Source of the DNA: Channallabes apus
Lineage: Eukaryota > Chordata > Actinopteri > Siluriformes > Clariidae
Reading direction: 5' to 3'
Assembly: GCA_030522415.1 (NCBI GenBank)
Contig: JAMASW010000035.1
Span: forward strand, 1 to 64,000
DNA length: 64,000 nucleotides
Part shown: piece by piece, positions 11,008-23,004 of the stretch
Layout: every line of letters begins with the position of its first letter
Position numbering within the stretch: position 1 is the stretch's first letter
Notes under the pieces: model-generated
The model's database searches: none
Seen by the model: only the letters and a program-made list of their open reading frames with translations
Told to the model about the DNA's origin: nothing
Translations under genes and position numbers: made by a program

Positions 11008-11959
11008 GTGTACGCTGGTCCAAGGGCTCTGAGAGCGAGTGTGTACGTTGGGCCCAGGGGTGTGGGAGCGCGTGTGTACGCTGGGCCCAGGGGTGTGGGA
11101 GCGCGTGTGTACGCTGGGCCCAGGGGTGTGGAGCGCTTGTGTACGCTGGGCCCAGGGGTGCGGGAGCGCGTGTGTACGCTGGGCCCAGGGGTGTGGGAGC
11201 GCGTGTGTACCCAGCGGTGTGGGAGCGCGTGTGTACGCTGGGCCCAGGAGTGTGGGAGCGCGTGTGTACGCTGGGCCCAGGGGTGTGGGTGCGCGTGTGT
11301 ACGCTGGGCCCAGGGGTGTGGCAGCGCGTGTGTACGCTGGGCCCAGGGGTGTGGGAGCGCGTGTGTACGCTGGGCCCATGGGTGAGGGAGCGCGTGTGTA
11401 CGCTGGGCCCAGGGGTGTGGGAGCGCGTGTGTACCCAGGGTTGTGGGAGCGCGTGTGTACGCTGGGCCCATGGGTGTGGGAGCGCGTGTGTACCCAGCGG
11501 TGTGGGAGCGCGTGTGTACGCTGGGCCCAGGGGTGTGGGAGCGCGTTTGCTCCCAGCGGTGTGGGAGCGCGTGTGTACCCAGCGGTGTGTGAGCGTGTGT
11601 GCACGCTGGGCCCAGGGGTGTGGGAGCGCGTGTGTACGCTGGGCCCAGGGGTGTGGGAGCGCGTGTGTACGCTGGGCCCAGGTGTGTGGGTGCGCGTGTG
11701 TACGCTGGGCCCGGGGGTGTGGCAGCGCGTGTGTACGCTGGGCCCAGGGGTGTGGGAGCGCGTGTGTACGCTGGGCCCAGGGGTGCGGGAGCGCGTGTGT
11801 ACGCTGGGCCCGGGGGTGAGGGAGCGCGTGTGTACCCAGCGGTGTGGGAGCGCGAGTGTACGCTGGGCCCAGGGGTGAGGGAGCGCGTGTGTACGCTGGG
11901 CCCAGGGGTGTGGGTGCGCGTGTGTACGCTGGGCCCAAGGGTGTGGCAGCGCGTGTGTA
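11008..11959 (+). repeat. Mixed block after the ladder, opening with unit M2
   Basis: This stretch opens with M2 and continues with mostly consensus units. Landmarks are a unit with one G lost (GTGTGGAGCGC, near 11128), a CCATGGGTGAGGG unit near 11377, GCGTTTGCTCCCAGCGG near 11546, and a GTGTGCACGC unit near 11600. It recurs at about 42782-43740, 56589-57547 and 62917 to the end, and in shortened form at 16048-16700. No coding or regulatory feature is seen. Confidence 0.8.
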
Positions 11960-12435
11960 CGCTGGGCCCAGGGGTGTGGGAGCGCGTGTGTACGCTGGGC
12001 CCATGGGTGAGGGAGCGCATGTGTACGCTGGGCCCAGGGGTGTGGGAGCGCGTGTGTACCCAGGGTTGTGGGAGCGCGTGTGTAAGCTGGGCCCATGGGG
12101 TGTGAGAGCGGGTGTGTACCCAGGGGTGTGGGAGCGCGTGTGTACCCAGGGGTGAGGGAGCGCGTGTGTACGCTGGGCCCAGGGGTGTGGGAGCGCGTGT
12201 GTACGCTGGGCCCATGGGTGAGGGAGCGCATGTGTACGCTGGGCCCAGGGGTGTGGGAGCGCGTGTGTACCCAGGGTTGTGGGAGCGCGTGTGTAAGCTG
12301 GGCCCATGGGGTGTGAGAGCGGGTGTGTACCCAGGGGTGTGGGAGCGCGTGTGTACCCAGGGGTGAGGGAGCGCGTGTGTACGCTGGGCCCAGGGGTGTG
12401 GGAGCGCGTGTGTACGCTGGGCCCATGGGTGTGGG
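11960..12435 (+). repeat. 211-bp tandem duplication with GTGAGGG and CATGGGGTGTGAGAGCGGG
   Basis: The landmark TGTGAGAGCGGG starts at 12101 and again at 12312, exactly 211 bp apart, with matching flanks on both sides. The repeat contains two GTGAGGGAGCG units, a GCGCATG unit, a CCCAGGGTTGTGGG short unit and GTAAGCTGGGCCCATGGGG. The same pair recurs around 16700-17190, 18970-19410, 24070-24515, 29650-29990, 43740-44190 and 57550-58000. At 21459 only one copy is present, as if the pair had collapsed or had never formed there. Confidence 0.87.
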
Positions 12436-13249
12436 AGCGCGTCTGTACCCAGCGGTGTGGGAGCGCCTGTGTACCGAGGGATGTGGGAGCGCATGTGTAC
12501 GCTGGGCCCAGGGGTGTGGGAGCGCGTGTGTACCCAGCGGTGTGGGAGCGCGTGTGTACCCAGCGGTGTGGGAGCGCGTGTGCACGCTGGGCCCTGGGGT
12601 GTGGGAGAGCGCGTGTACGCTGGGCGCAGGGGTGTGGGTGCGCGTGTGTACGCTGGGCCCAGGGGTGTGGGAGCGCGTGTGTACGCTGGGCCCATGGGTA
12701 TGGGAGCGCGTATGTACGCTGGGCCCAGGGGTGTGGGAGCGCGTGTGTACCCAGCGGTGTGGGAGCGCGTGTGTACCCAGCGGTGTGGGAGCGCGTGTGT
12801 ACCCAGCGGTGTGTGTGCGCGTGTGTAAGCTGGGCCCAGGGTGTGGGAGAGCGCGTGTACGCTGGGCCCAGGGGTGTGGGAGCGCGTGTGTACCCAGGGG
12901 TGTGGGAGCGCGTGTGTACCCATGGCCCAGGGGTGTGGGAGCGCGTGTGTACGCTGGGCCCAGGGATGTGGGAGCGCGTATGTATGCTGGGCCCATTGGT
13001 GTGGGAGCGCGAGTGTACCCAGCGGTGTGGGAGCGCGTGTGTACACTGGGCCCAGCGGTGTGGGAGCGCGTGTGTACGCTGGGCCCAGGGGTGTGGGAGC
13101 GCGTGTGTACGCTGGGCCCATGGGTGTGGGAGCGCGTGTGTACGCTGGGCCCAGGGCTGTGGGAGCGCGTGTGTACGCTGGGCCCAGGGGTGTGGGAGTG
13201 CGTGTGTACGCTGGGCCCAGGGCTGTGGGAGCGCGTGTGTACGCTGGGC
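12436..13249 (+). repeat. Block with GTACCGAGGG and GCCCTGGGG units
   Basis: Landmarks in order are GCGCGTCTGTACC, CTGTACCGAGGG, a run of short units, GTGCACGCTGGGCCCTGGGG, GGGAGAGCGCG, GGGCGCAGGGG, a GTATGGG unit, and GTACCCATGGCCCAGG. The order is conserved at about 21590-22300, 44190-45030 and 57990-58840, and partly at 17190-17470. The right half, with GGGATGTGGG, CCATTGGTG, GCGAGTG and GTACACTGGG units, is the same series that occurs in HOR-A near 3000 and 5395. This shows that blocks are assembled from shared pieces. Confidence 0.8.
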
Positions 13250-14949
13250 CCAGGGGTGTGGGAGCGCGTTTGTACGCTGGGCCCAAGGGTGTGGGAGCGC
13301 GTGTGTACGCTGGGCCCAGGGGTGTGGCAGCGCGTGTGTACGCTGGGCCCAGGGGTGTGGGAGCGCGTGTGTATGCTGGGTCCATGGGTGTGGGAGCGCT
13401 TGTGTACCCAGCGGTGTGGGAGCGCGTGTGTACGCTGGGCCCAGGGATGCGGGAGCGCGTGTGTACGCTGGGCCCAGGGGTGTGGGAGCGCGTGTGTACC
13501 CAGCGGTGTGGGAGCGCCTGTGTACTCAGCGGTGTGTGAGCGCATGTGTACGCTGGGCCCAGGGGTGTGGGAGCGCGTGTATACGCTGGGCCCAGGTGTG
13601 TGGGTGCGCGTGTGTATGCTGGGCCCAGGGGTGTGGCAGCGTGTGTGTACGCTGGGCCCAGGGGTGTGGGAGCGCGTGTGTACCCAGCGGTGTGGGAGCG
13701 CGTGTGTACCCAGCGGTGTGTGAGCGCATGTGTACGCTGGGCCCAGGGGTGTGGGAGCGCGTGTGTACGCTGGGCCCAGGGGTGTGGGAGCGCGTGTGTA
13801 CGCTGGGCCCAGGGGTGTGGGAGCGCGTGTGTACCCAGGGGTGTGGGAGCGCGTGTGTACGCTGGGCCAGGGTTGTGGGAGCGCGTGTGTACGCTGGGCC
13901 CAGGGGTGTGGGAGCGCGTGTGTACGCTGGGCCCAGGGGTGTGGGTGCGCGTGTGTACGCTGGGCCCAGGGGTGTGGCAGCGCGTGTGTACGCTGGGCCC
14001 AGGGGTGTGGGAGCGCGTGTGTACGCTGGGCCCAGGGGTGTGGTAGCGCGTGTGTACCCAGGGGTCTGGGAGCGCGTGTGTACGCTGGGCCCAGGGGTGT
14101 GGGAGCGCGTGTGTACGCTGGGCCCAGGGGTGTGGGAGCACGTGTGTACGCTGGGCCCAGGGGTGTGGGAGCGCGTGTGTACCCAGGGGTGAGGGAGCGC
14201 GTGTGTACGCTGGGCCAGGGTTGTGGGAGCGCGTGTGTACGCTGGGCCCAGGGGTGTGGGAGCGCGTGTGTACGCTGGGCCCAGGGGTGTGGGTGCGCGT
14301 GTGTACGCTGGGCCCAGGGGTGTGGCAGCGCGTGTGTACGCTGGGCCCAGGGGTGTGGGAGCGCGTGTGTACGCTGGGCCCAGGGGTGTGGTAGCGCGTG
14401 TGTACCCAGGGGTCTGGGAGCGCGTGTGTACGCTGGGCCCAGGGGTGTGGGAGCGCGTGTGTACGCTGGGCCCAGGGGTGTGGGAGCGCGTGTGAACCCA
14501 GCGGTGTGGGAGCGCGTGTGTACCCAGCGGTGTGTGAGCGCATGTGTACGCTGGGCCCAGGGGTGTGGGAGCGCGTGTGTACGCTGGGCCCAGGGGTGTG
14601 GGTGCGCGTGTGTACCCTGGGCCCAGGGGTGTGGCAGCGCGTATGTACGCTGGACCCAGGGGTGTGGGAGCGCGTGTGTATGCTGGGCCCAGGGGTGCGG
14701 GAGCGCGTGTGTACCCAGCGGTGTGGGAGCGCGTGTGTACGCTGGGCCCAGGGGTGTGGGAGCGCGTGTGTACGCTGTGCCCAGGGGTGTGGTAGCGCGT
14801 GTGTACCCAGGGGTCTGGGAGCGCGTGTGTACGCTGGGCCCAGGGGTGTGGGAGCGCGTGTGTACGCTGGGCCCAGGGGTGTGGGAGCGCGTGTGTACGC
14901 TGGGCCCAGGGGTGTGGGAGCGCGTGTGTACCCAGCGGTGTGGGAGTGC
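13250..14949 (+). repeat. Copy of 9155-10854 (offset 4,095 bp)
   Basis: Landmarks line up with a constant offset of 4,095: 9451 with 13546, 9635 with 13730, 9955 with 14050, and 10303 with 14398. Differences are single bases, for example GTGTGAACCC near 14493 against GTGTGTACCC near 10398, and GCTGTGCCC near 14775. The match breaks near 14940, where a different subfamily (GAGAGCGC) has entered. Confidence 0.87.
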
Positions 14950-15580
14950 GTGTGTACCCAGGGCCCAGGGGTGTGGGAGCGCGTGTCTACCCAGCGGTGT
15001 GGGAGCGCGCGTGTACGCTGGGCCCAGGGGTGTGGGAGCGCGCGTGTACGCTGGGCCCAGGGGTGTGGGAGAGCGCGTGTACGCTGGGCCCAGGGTGTGG
15101 GAGAGCGCATGTACGCTGGGCCCAGGTGTGTGGGAGAGCGCGTGTACCCAGCGGTGTGGGAGCGCGTGTGTAACCAGGGCCCAGGGGTGTGGGACCGCGT
15201 GTGTACCCTGCGGTGTGGGAGCGCGCGTGTACGCTGGGCCCAGGGGTGTGGGAGCGCGCGTGTACGCTGGGCCCAGGGGTGTGGGAGAGCGCGTGTACGC
15301 TGGGCCCAGGGGTGTGGGAGAGCGCGTGTACGCTGGGCCCAGGGTGTGGGAGAGCGCATGTACGCTGGGCCCAGGTGTGTGGGAGAGCGCGTGTACGCTG
15401 GGCCCAGGGTGTGGGAGAGCGCATGTACGCTGGGCCCAGGTGTGTGGGAGCGCGCGTGTACCCAGGGCCCAGGGGTGTGGGAGCGCGCGTGTACCCAGGG
15501 CCCAGGGGTGTGGGAGCGCGCGTGTACCCAGGGCCCAGGGGTGTGGGAGCGCGCGTGTACCCAGGGCCCAGGGGTGTGGG
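14950..15580 (+). repeat. GAGAGCGC subfamily block, first copy
   Basis: Here heads read GTGTGGGAGAGCGCG or GTGTGGGAGCGCGCG, both followed by GTACGC, and several units are 32 bp because one G of the GGGG run is missing (CCCAGGGTGTGGG). The block ends in four units in which the tail begins CCAGGGCCCAGGG instead of GCTGGGCCC. About 14950-15440 matches 17598-18090 (offset 2,648). The block interrupts the ladder copy: sequence on its right, from about 15585, matches 10578 onward, so it looks inserted or exchanged into an existing block. Confidence 0.85.
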
Positions 15581-16699
15581 AGCGCGTGTGTACGCTGGGC
15601 CCAGGGGTGCGGGAGCGCGTGTGTACCCAGCGGTGTGGGAGCGCGTGTGTACGCTGGGCCCAGGGGTGTGGGAGCGCGTGTGTACGCTGGGCCCAGGGGT
15701 GTGGTAGCGCGTGTGTACCCAGGGGTCTGGGAGCGCGTGTGTACGCTGGGCCCAGGGGTGTGGGAGCGCGTGTGTACGCTGGGCCCAGGGGTGTGGGAGC
15801 GCGTGTGTACGCTGGGCCCAGGGGTGTGGGAGCGCGTGTGTACGCTGGGCTCAGGGGTGTGGGAGCGCGTGTGTACGCTGGGCCCAGCGGTGTGGGAGCG
15901 CGTGTGTACCCAGCGGTGTGGGAGCGCGTGTGTACGCTGGGCCCAGGGGTGTGGGAGCGCGTGTGTACCCAGCGGTGTGGGAGCGTTTGTGTACGCTGGG
16001 CCCACGGGTTTGGGATCGCGTGTGTACCCAGCGGTGTGTGAGCGCGTGTGTACGCTGGTCCAAGGGCTCTGAGAGCGAGTGTGTACGTTGGGCCCAGGGG
16101 TGTGGGAGCGCGTGTGTACCCAGGGTTGTGGGAGCGCGTGTGTACGCTGGGCCCATGGGTGTGGGAGCGCGTGTGTACCCAGCGGTGTGGGAGCGCGTGT
16201 GTACGCTGGGCCCAGGGGTGTGGGAGCGCGTTTGCTCCCAGCGGTGTGGGAGCGCGTGTGTACCCAGCGGTGTGTGAGCGTGTGTGTACGCTGGGCCCAG
16301 GGGTGTGGGAGCGCGTGTGTACGCTGGGCCCAGGGGTGTGGGAGCGCGTGTGTACGCTGGGCCCAGGTGTGTGGGTGCGCGTGTGTACGCTGGGCCCGGG
16401 GGTGTGGCAGCGCGTGTGTACGCTGGGCCCAGGGGTGTGGGAGCGCGTGTGTACGCTGGGCCCAGGGGTGCGGGAGCGCGTGTGTACGCTGGGCCCAGGG
16501 GTGCGGGAGCGCGTGTGTACGCTGGGCCCAGGGGTGCGGGAGCGCGTGTGTACGCTGGGCCCAGGGGTGTGGGAGCGCGTATGTACCCAGCGGTGTGGGA
16601 GCGCGTGTGTACGCTGGGCCCAGGGGTGAGGGAGCGCGTGTGTACGCTGGGCCCAGGGGTGTGGGTGCGCGTGTGTACGCTGGGCCCAAGGGTGTGGCA
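15581..16699 (+). repeat. Return to ladder block, shortened copy of 10.6-11.9 kb
   Basis: After the GAGAGCGC block the series resumes with GTGCGGG, a GTGTGGTAG rung at 15699, CCACGGGTTTGGG near 16008 and M2 near 16070. From 16079 it jumps to the sequence that follows 11400, so about 340 bp present at 11040-11400 is absent. A run of three GTGCGGG units near 16467-16550 is longer than the matching run near 11780. Confidence 0.8.
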
Positions 16700-17190
16700 G
16701 CGCGTGTGTACGCTGGGCCCAGGGGTGTGGGAGCGCGTGTGTACGCTGGGCCCATGGGTGAGGGAGCGCATGTGTACGCTGGGCCCAGGGGTGTGGGAGC
16801 GCGTGTGTACCCAGGGTTGTGGGAGCGCGTGTGTAAGCTGGGCCCATGGGGTGTGAGAGCGGGTGTGTACCCAGGGGTGTGGGAGCGCGTGTGTACCCAG
16901 GGGTGAGGGAGCGCGTGTGTACGCTGGGCCCAGGGGTGTGGGAGCGCGTGTGTACGCTGGGCCCATGGGTGAGGGAGCGCATGTGTACGCTGGGCCCAGG
17001 GGTGTGGGAGCGCGTGTGTACCCAGGGTTGTGGGAGCGCGTGTGTAAGCTGGGCCCATGGGGTGTGAGAGCGGGTGTGTACCCAGGGGTGTGGGAGCGCG
17101 TGTGTACCCAGGGGTGTGGGAGCGCGTGTGTACGCTGGGCCCAGGGGTGTGGGAGCGCGTGTGTACGCTGGGCCCATGGGTGTGGGAAGG
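16700..17190 (+). repeat. 211-bp pair, second occurrence
   Basis: Matches 11960-12435. The landmark TGTGAGAGCGGG occurs near 16852 and 17063, again 211 bp apart. The second copy has CCAGGGGTGTGGG near 17110 where the first occurrence has CCAGGGGTGAGGG. What follows, 17190-17590, resembles 12436-12840 with extra GAGAGCGTG units and CCCGGCGG short units near 17470 and 17497. Confidence 0.83.
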
Positions 17191-17597
17191 CGTCTGTACC
17201 CAGCGGTGTGGGAGCGCCTGTGTACCGAGGGGTGTGGGAGCGCATGTTTACGCTGGGCCCAGGGGTGTGGGAGCGCGTGTGTACCCAGCGGTGTGGGAGC
17301 GCGTGTGTACCCAGCGGTGTGGGAGCACGTGTGCACGCTGGGCCCTGGGGTGTGGGAGAGCGTGTGTACGCTGGGCGCAGGGGTGTGGGTGCGCGTGTGT
17401 ACGCTGGGCCCTGGGGTGTGGGAGAGCGTGTGTACGCTGGGCCCAGGGGTGTGGGAGCACGTGTGTACCCGGCGGTGTGGGAGCGCGTGTGTACCCGGCG
17501 GTGTGTGAGCGCGTGTGTACGCTGGGCCCATGGGTGTGGGAGAGCGTGTGTACCCAGCGGTGTGGGAGCGCGTGTGTACCCAGCGGTGTGGGAGCGC

Positions 17598-18605
17598 GTG
17601 TGTACCCAGGGCCCAGGGGTGTGGGAGCGCGTGTCTACCCAGCGGTGTGGGAGCGCGCGTGTACGCTGGGCCCAGGGGTGTGGGAGCGCGCGTGTACGCT
17701 GGGCCCAGGGGTGTGGGAGAGCGCGTGTACGCTGGGCCCAGGGTGTGGGAGAGCGCATGTACGCTGGGCCCAGGTGTGTGGGAGAGCGCGTGTACCCAGC
17801 GGTGTGGGAGCGCGTGTGTAACCAGGGCCCAGGGGTGTGGGACCGCGTGTGTACCCTGCGGTGTGGGAGCGCGCGTGTACGCTGGGCCCAGGGGTGTGGG
17901 AGCGCGCGTGTACGCTGGGCCCAGGGGTGTGGGAGAGCGCGTGTACGCTGGGCCCAGGGGTGTGGGAGAGCGCGTGTACGCTGGGCCCAGGGTGTGGGAG
18001 AGCGCATGTACGCTGGGCCCAGGTGTGTGGGAGAGCGCGTGTACGCTGGGCCCAGGGTGTGGGAGAGCGCATGTACGCTGGGCCCAGGTGTGTGGGAGAG
18101 CGCGTGTACGCTGGGCCCAGGGTGTGGGAGAGCGCGTGTACGCTGGGCCCAAGGGTGTGGGAGCGCGTGTGTACGCTGGGCCCAGGGGTGTGGGAGCGCA
18201 CGTGTACGCTGGGCCCAGGGGTGTGGGAGCGCGTGTGTACCCAGCGGTGTGGGAGCGCGTGTGTACCCATGGCCCAGGGGTGTGGGAGCGCGTGTGTACC
18301 CAGCGGTGTGGGAGCGCGCGTGTACGCTGGGCCCAGGGGTGTGGGAGCGCGCGTGTACGCTGGGCCCAGGCGTGTGGGAGAGCGCGTGTACGCTGGGCCC
18401 AGGGGTGTGGGAGAGCGCGTGTACGCTGGGCCCAGGGGTGTGGGAGAGCGCGTGTACGCTGGGCCCAGGGGTGTGGGAGCGCGCGTGTACCCAGGGCCCA
18501 GGGGTGTGGGAGCGCGCGTGTACCCAGGGCCCAGGGGTGTGGGAGCGCGCGTGTACCCAGGGCCCAGGGGTGTGGGAGCGCGCGTGTACCCAGGGCCCAG
18601 GGGTG
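17598..18605 (+). repeat. GAGAGCGC subfamily block, second and longest copy
   Basis: The first half matches 14950-15440. It is then extended by more GAGAGCGCG and GAGAGCGCATG units, a GCGCACGTG unit near 18197 and GTACCCATGGCCC near 18262. It ends in the same run of four CCCAGGGCCCAGGGG units (about 18480-18605). Several units are 32 bp. From about 17900 this block is part of a longer segment duplicated 5,105 bp downstream. Confidence 0.85.
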
Positions 18606-20955
18606 TGGGAGCGCGTGTGTACGCTGGGCACAGGGGTGTGGGAGCGCGTGTGTACGCTGGGCCCGGGGGTGTGGCAGCGCGTGTGTACGCTGGGCCCAGG
18701 GGTGTGGGAGCGCGTGTGTACGCTGGGCCCAGGGGTGCGGGAGCGCGTGTGTACGCTGGGCCCAGGGGTGCGGGAGCGCGTGTGTACGCTGGGCCCAGGG
18801 GTGCGGGAGCGCGTGTGTACGCTGGGCCCAGGGGTGTGGGAGCGCGTGTGTACCCAGCGGTGTGGGAGCGCGTGTGTACGCTGGGCCCAGGGGTGAGGGA
18901 GCGCGTGTGTACGCTGGGCCCAGGGGTGTGGGTGCGCGTGTGTACGCTGGGCCCAAGGGTGTGGCAGCGCGTGTGTACGCTGGGCCCAGGGGTGTGGGAG
19001 CGCGTGTGTACGCTGGGCCCATGGGTGAGGGAGCGCATGTGTACGCTGGGCCCAGGGGTGTGGGAGCGCGTGTGTACCCAGGGTTGTGGGAGCGCGTGTG
19101 TAAGCTGGGCCCATGGGGTGTGAGAGCGGGTGTGTACCCAGGGGTGTGGGAGCGCGTGTGTACCCAGGGGTGAGGGAGCGCGTGTGTACGCTGGGCCCAG
19201 GGGTGTGGGAGCGCTTGTGTACGCTGGGCCCATGGGTGAGGGAGCGCATTTGTACGCTGGGCCCAGGGGTGTGGGAGCGCGTGTGTACCCAGGGTTGTGG
19301 GAGCGCGTGTGTAAGCTTGGCCCATGGGGTGTGAGAGCGGGTGTGCACCCAGGGGTGTGGGAGCGCGTGTGTACCCAGGGGTGAGGGAGCGCGTGTGTAC
19401 GCTGGGCCCAGGGGTGTGGCAGCGCTTGTGTACGCTGGGCCCAGGGGTGTGGGAGCGCGTGTGTACCCAGCGGTGTGGGAGCGCGTGTGTACGCTGGGCC
19501 CAGGGGCGTGGGTGCACGTGTGTACGCTGGGCCCAGGGGTGTGGCAGCGCGTGTGTACGCTGGGCCCAGGGGTGTGGGAGCGCGTGTGTACGCTGGGCCC
19601 ATGGGTGAGGGAGCGCATGTGTACGGTGGGCCCAGGGGTGTGGGAGCGCGTGTGTACCCAGCGGTGTGGGAGCGCGTGTGTACGCTGGGCCCAGGGGTGC
19701 GGGAGCGCGTGTTTACCCTGGGCCCAGGGGTGTGGGAGCGCGTTTGCTCCCAGCGGTGTGGGAGCGCGTGTGTACCCAGCGGTGTGTGAGCGTGTGTGTA
19801 CGCTGGGCCCAGGGGTGTGGGAGCGCGTGTGTACGCTGGGCCCAGGTGTGTGGGAGCGCGTGTGTACGCTGGGCCAAGGGGTGTGGGTGCGCGTGTGTAC
19901 GCTGGGCCCAGGGGTGTGGCAGCGCGTGTGTACGCTGGGCCCAGGGGTGTGGGAGCGCGTGTGTACGCCGGGCCCAGGGGTGTGGGAGCGCGTGTGTACG
20001 CTGGGCCCAGGGGTGTGGGAGCGCGTGTGTACGCTGGGCCCAGGGGTGTGGGAGCGCGTGTGTACGCTGGGCCCAGGGGTGTGGGAGCGCGTGTGTACGC
20101 TGGGCCCAGGGGTGTGGGAGCGCGTGTGTACCCAGCGGTGTGGGAGCGCGTGTGTACCCAGCGGTGTGGGAGCGCGTGTGTACCCAGCGGTGTGTGAGAG
20201 CATGTGTACGCTGGGCCCAGGGGTGTGGGAGCGCGTGTGTACGCTGGGCCCAGGGGTGCGGGAGCGCGTGTGTACGCTGGGCCCAGGGGTGTGGGAGCGC
20301 GTGTGTACCCAGCGGTGTGGGAGCGCGTGTGTACGCTGGGCCCAGGGGTGTGGGAGCGCGTGTGTACGCTGGGCCCATGGGTGAGGGAGCGCATGTGTAC
20401 GCTGGGCCCAGGGGTGTGGGAGCGCGTGTGTACCCAGGGTTGTGGGAGCGCGTGAGTACGCTGGGCCCATGGGTGTGGGAGCGCGTGTGTACCCAGCGGT
20501 GTGGGAGCGCGTGTGTACGCTGGGCCCAGGGGTGTGGGAGCGCGTGTGCTCCCAGCGGTGTGGGAGCGCGTATGTACCCAGCGGTGTGTGAGCGTGTGTG
20601 TATGCTGGGCCCAGGGGTGTGGGAGCGCGTGTGTACGCTGGGCCCAGGTGTGTGGGTGCGCGTGTGTACGCTGGGCCAAGGGGTGTGGGTGCGCGTGTGT
20701 ACGCTGGGCCCAGGAGTGTGGCAGCGCGTGTGTACGCTGGGCACAGGGGTATGGGAGCGCGTGTGTACGCTGGGCCCAGGGGTGTGGGAGCGCGTGTGTA
20801 TGCTGGGCCCAGGGGTGTGGGAGCGCGTGTGTACGCTGGGCCCAGGGGTGTGGGAGCGCGTGTGTACGCTGGGCCCAGGGGTGTGGGAGCGCGTGTGAAC
20901 CCAGCGGTGTGGGAGTGCGTGTGTACCCAGCGGTGTGTGAGAGCATGTGTACGCT
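17900..20955 (+). repeat. Three-kilobase segment, copy 1 of 3
   Basis: Matches 23005-26060 with a constant offset of 5,105: 19113 with 24218, 19341 with 24446, 20204 with 25309, and 20598 with 25703. It contains the end of the GAGAGCGC block, the 211-bp pair with a GTAAGCTTGGCC variant that makes a HindIII site at 19313-19318, a GGGGCGTGGGTGCACG unit near 19505, and a long consensus run near 19920-20120. It also holds the landmarks GTGAGTACG near 20453, GGGGTATGGG near 20749 and GTGTGAACCC near 20895. Confidence 0.87.
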
Positions 20956-23004
20956 GGGCCCAGGGGTGCGGGAGCGCGTGTGTACGCTGGGCCCAGGGGT
21001 GTGGGAGCGCTGGGCCCAGGGGTGTGGGAGCGCGTGTGTACCCAGCGGTGTGTGAAAGCATGTGTACGCTGGGCCCAGGGGTGTGGGTGCGCGTGTGTAC
21101 GCTGGGCCCGGGGGTGTGGCAGCGCGTGTGTACGCTGGGCCCAGGGGTGTGGGAGCGCGTGTGTACGCTGGGCCCAGGGGTGCGGGAGCGCGTGTGTACG
21201 CTGGGCCCGGGGGTGAGGGAGCGCGTGTGTACCCAGCGGTGTGGGAGCGCGAGTGTACGCTGGGCCCAGGGGTGAGGGAGCGCGTGTGTACGCTGGGCCC
21301 AGGGGTGTGGGTGCGCGTGTGTACGCTGGGCCCAAGGGTGTGGCAGCGCGTGTGTACGCTGGGCCCAGGGGTGTGGGAGCGCGTGTGTACGCTGGGCCCA
21401 GGGGTGTGGGAGCGCGTGTGTACCCAGGGTTGTGGGAGCGCGTGTGTAAGCTGGGCCCATGGGGTGTGAGAGCGGGTGTGTACCCAGGGGTGTGGGAGCG
21501 CGTGTGTACCCAGGGGTGAGGGAGCGCGTGTGTACGCTGGGCCCAGGGGTGTGGGAGCGCGTGTGTACGCTGGGCCCATGGGTGTGGGAGCGCGTCTGTA
21601 CCCAGCGGTGTGGGAGCGCCTGTGTACCGAGGGGTGTGGGAGCGCATGTGTACGCTGGGCCCAGGGGTGTGGGAGCGCGTGTGTACCCAGCGGTGTGGGA
21701 GCGCGTGTGTACCCAGCGGTGTGGGAGCGCGTGTGCACGCTGGGCCCTGGGGTGTGGGAGAGCGCGTGTACGCTGGGCGCAGGGGTGTGGGTGCGCGTGT
21801 GTACGCTGGGCCCAGGGGTGTGGGAGCGCGTGTGTACGCTGGGCCCATGGGTATGGGAGCGCGTATGTACGCTGGGCCCAGGGGTGTGGGAGCGCGTGTG
21901 TACCCAGCGGTGTGGGAGCGCGTGTGTACCCAGCGGTGTGGGAGCGCGTGTGTACCCAGCGGTGTGTGTGCGCGTGTGTAAGCTGGGCCCAGGGTGTGGG
22001 AGAGCGCGTGTACGCTGGGCCCAGGGGTGTGGGAGCGCGTGTGTACCCAGGGGTGTGGGAGCGCGTGTGTACCCATGGCCCAGGGGTGTGGGAGCGCGTG
22101 TGTACGCTGGGCCCAGGGATGTGGGAGCGCGTATGTATGCTGGGCCCATTGGTGTGGGAGCGCGAGTGTACCCAGCGGTGTGGGAGCGCGTGTGTACACT
22201 GGGCCCAGCGGTGTGGGAGCGCGTGTGTACGCTGGGCCCAGGGGTGTGGGAGCGCGTGTGTACGCTGGGCCCATGGGTATGGGAGCGCGTATGTACGCTG
22301 GGCCCAGGGGTGTGGGAACGCGTGTGTACCCAGCGGTGTGGGAGCGCGTGTGTACCCAGCGGTGTGTGAGCGCATGTGTACGCTGGGCCCAGGGGTGTGG
22401 GAGCGCGTGTGTACGCTGGGCCCAGGGGTGTGGGAGCGCGTGTGTACGCTGGGCCCAGGGGTGTGGGAGCGCGTGTGTACCCAGGGGTGTGGGAGCGCGT
22501 GTGTACGCTGGGCCAGGGTTGTGGGAGCGCGTGTGTACGCTGGGCCCAGGGGTGTGGGAGCGCGTGTGTACGCTGGGCCCAGGGGTGTGGGTGCGCGTGT
22601 GTACGCTGGGCCCAGGGGTGTGGCAGCGCGTGTGTACGCTGGGCCCAGGGGTGTGGGAGCGCGTGTGTACGCTGGGCCCAGGGGTGTGGTAGCGCGTGTG
22701 TACCCAGGGGTCTGGGAGCGCGTGTGTACGCTGGGCCCAGGGGTGTGGGAGCGCGTGTGTACGCTGGGCCCAGGGGTGTGGGAGCACGTGTGTACGCTGG
22801 GCCCAGGGGTGTGGGAGCGCGTGTGTACCCAGGGGTGAGGGAGCGCGTGTGTACGCTGGGCCAGGGTTGTGGGAGCGCGTGTGTACGCTGGGCCCAGGGG
22901 TGTGGGAGCGCGTGTGTACGCTGGGCCCAGGGGTGTGGGTGCGCGTGTGTACGCTGGGCCCAGGGGTGTGGCAGCGCGTGTGTACGCTGGGCCCAGGGGT
23001 GTGG
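20956..23004 (+). repeat. Composite junction block
   Basis: This stretch is a patchwork. The part 21062-21460 resembles 11690-12100, 21459-22300 resembles 12306-13150, and 22376-22990 matches 13730-14344 (offset 8,646). It then joins the GAGAGCGC block at about 23005. A single GTGTGAAAGC unit lies at 21050 and an unusual 23-bp unit at 20999. The block separates copies 1 and 2 of the three-kilobase segment. Confidence 0.78.
20999..21021 (+). repeat. 23-bp unit
   Basis: The unit goes from GTGTGGGAGCGC straight to TGGGCCCAGGG. Ten bases are missing between two GC dinucleotides that flank the GTGTGTAC tract in the normal unit. The GTAC site and most of the alternating tract are lost. I saw no other unit of this length in the window. 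Confidence 0.85.

Noticed and set aside
14950..15580. GAGAGCGC block as a transposon insertion
   Set aside because: It has no terminal inverted repeats, target-site duplication or coding content. It is made of variant units of the same family.
7608..19517. A 3,969-codon open frame on the - strand, with proline- and histidine-rich repeats
   Set aside because: The reverse complement of a 3n-long, stop-free unit gives this automatically. Composition reflects the unit and gives no sign of a mucin-like or collagen-like gene.
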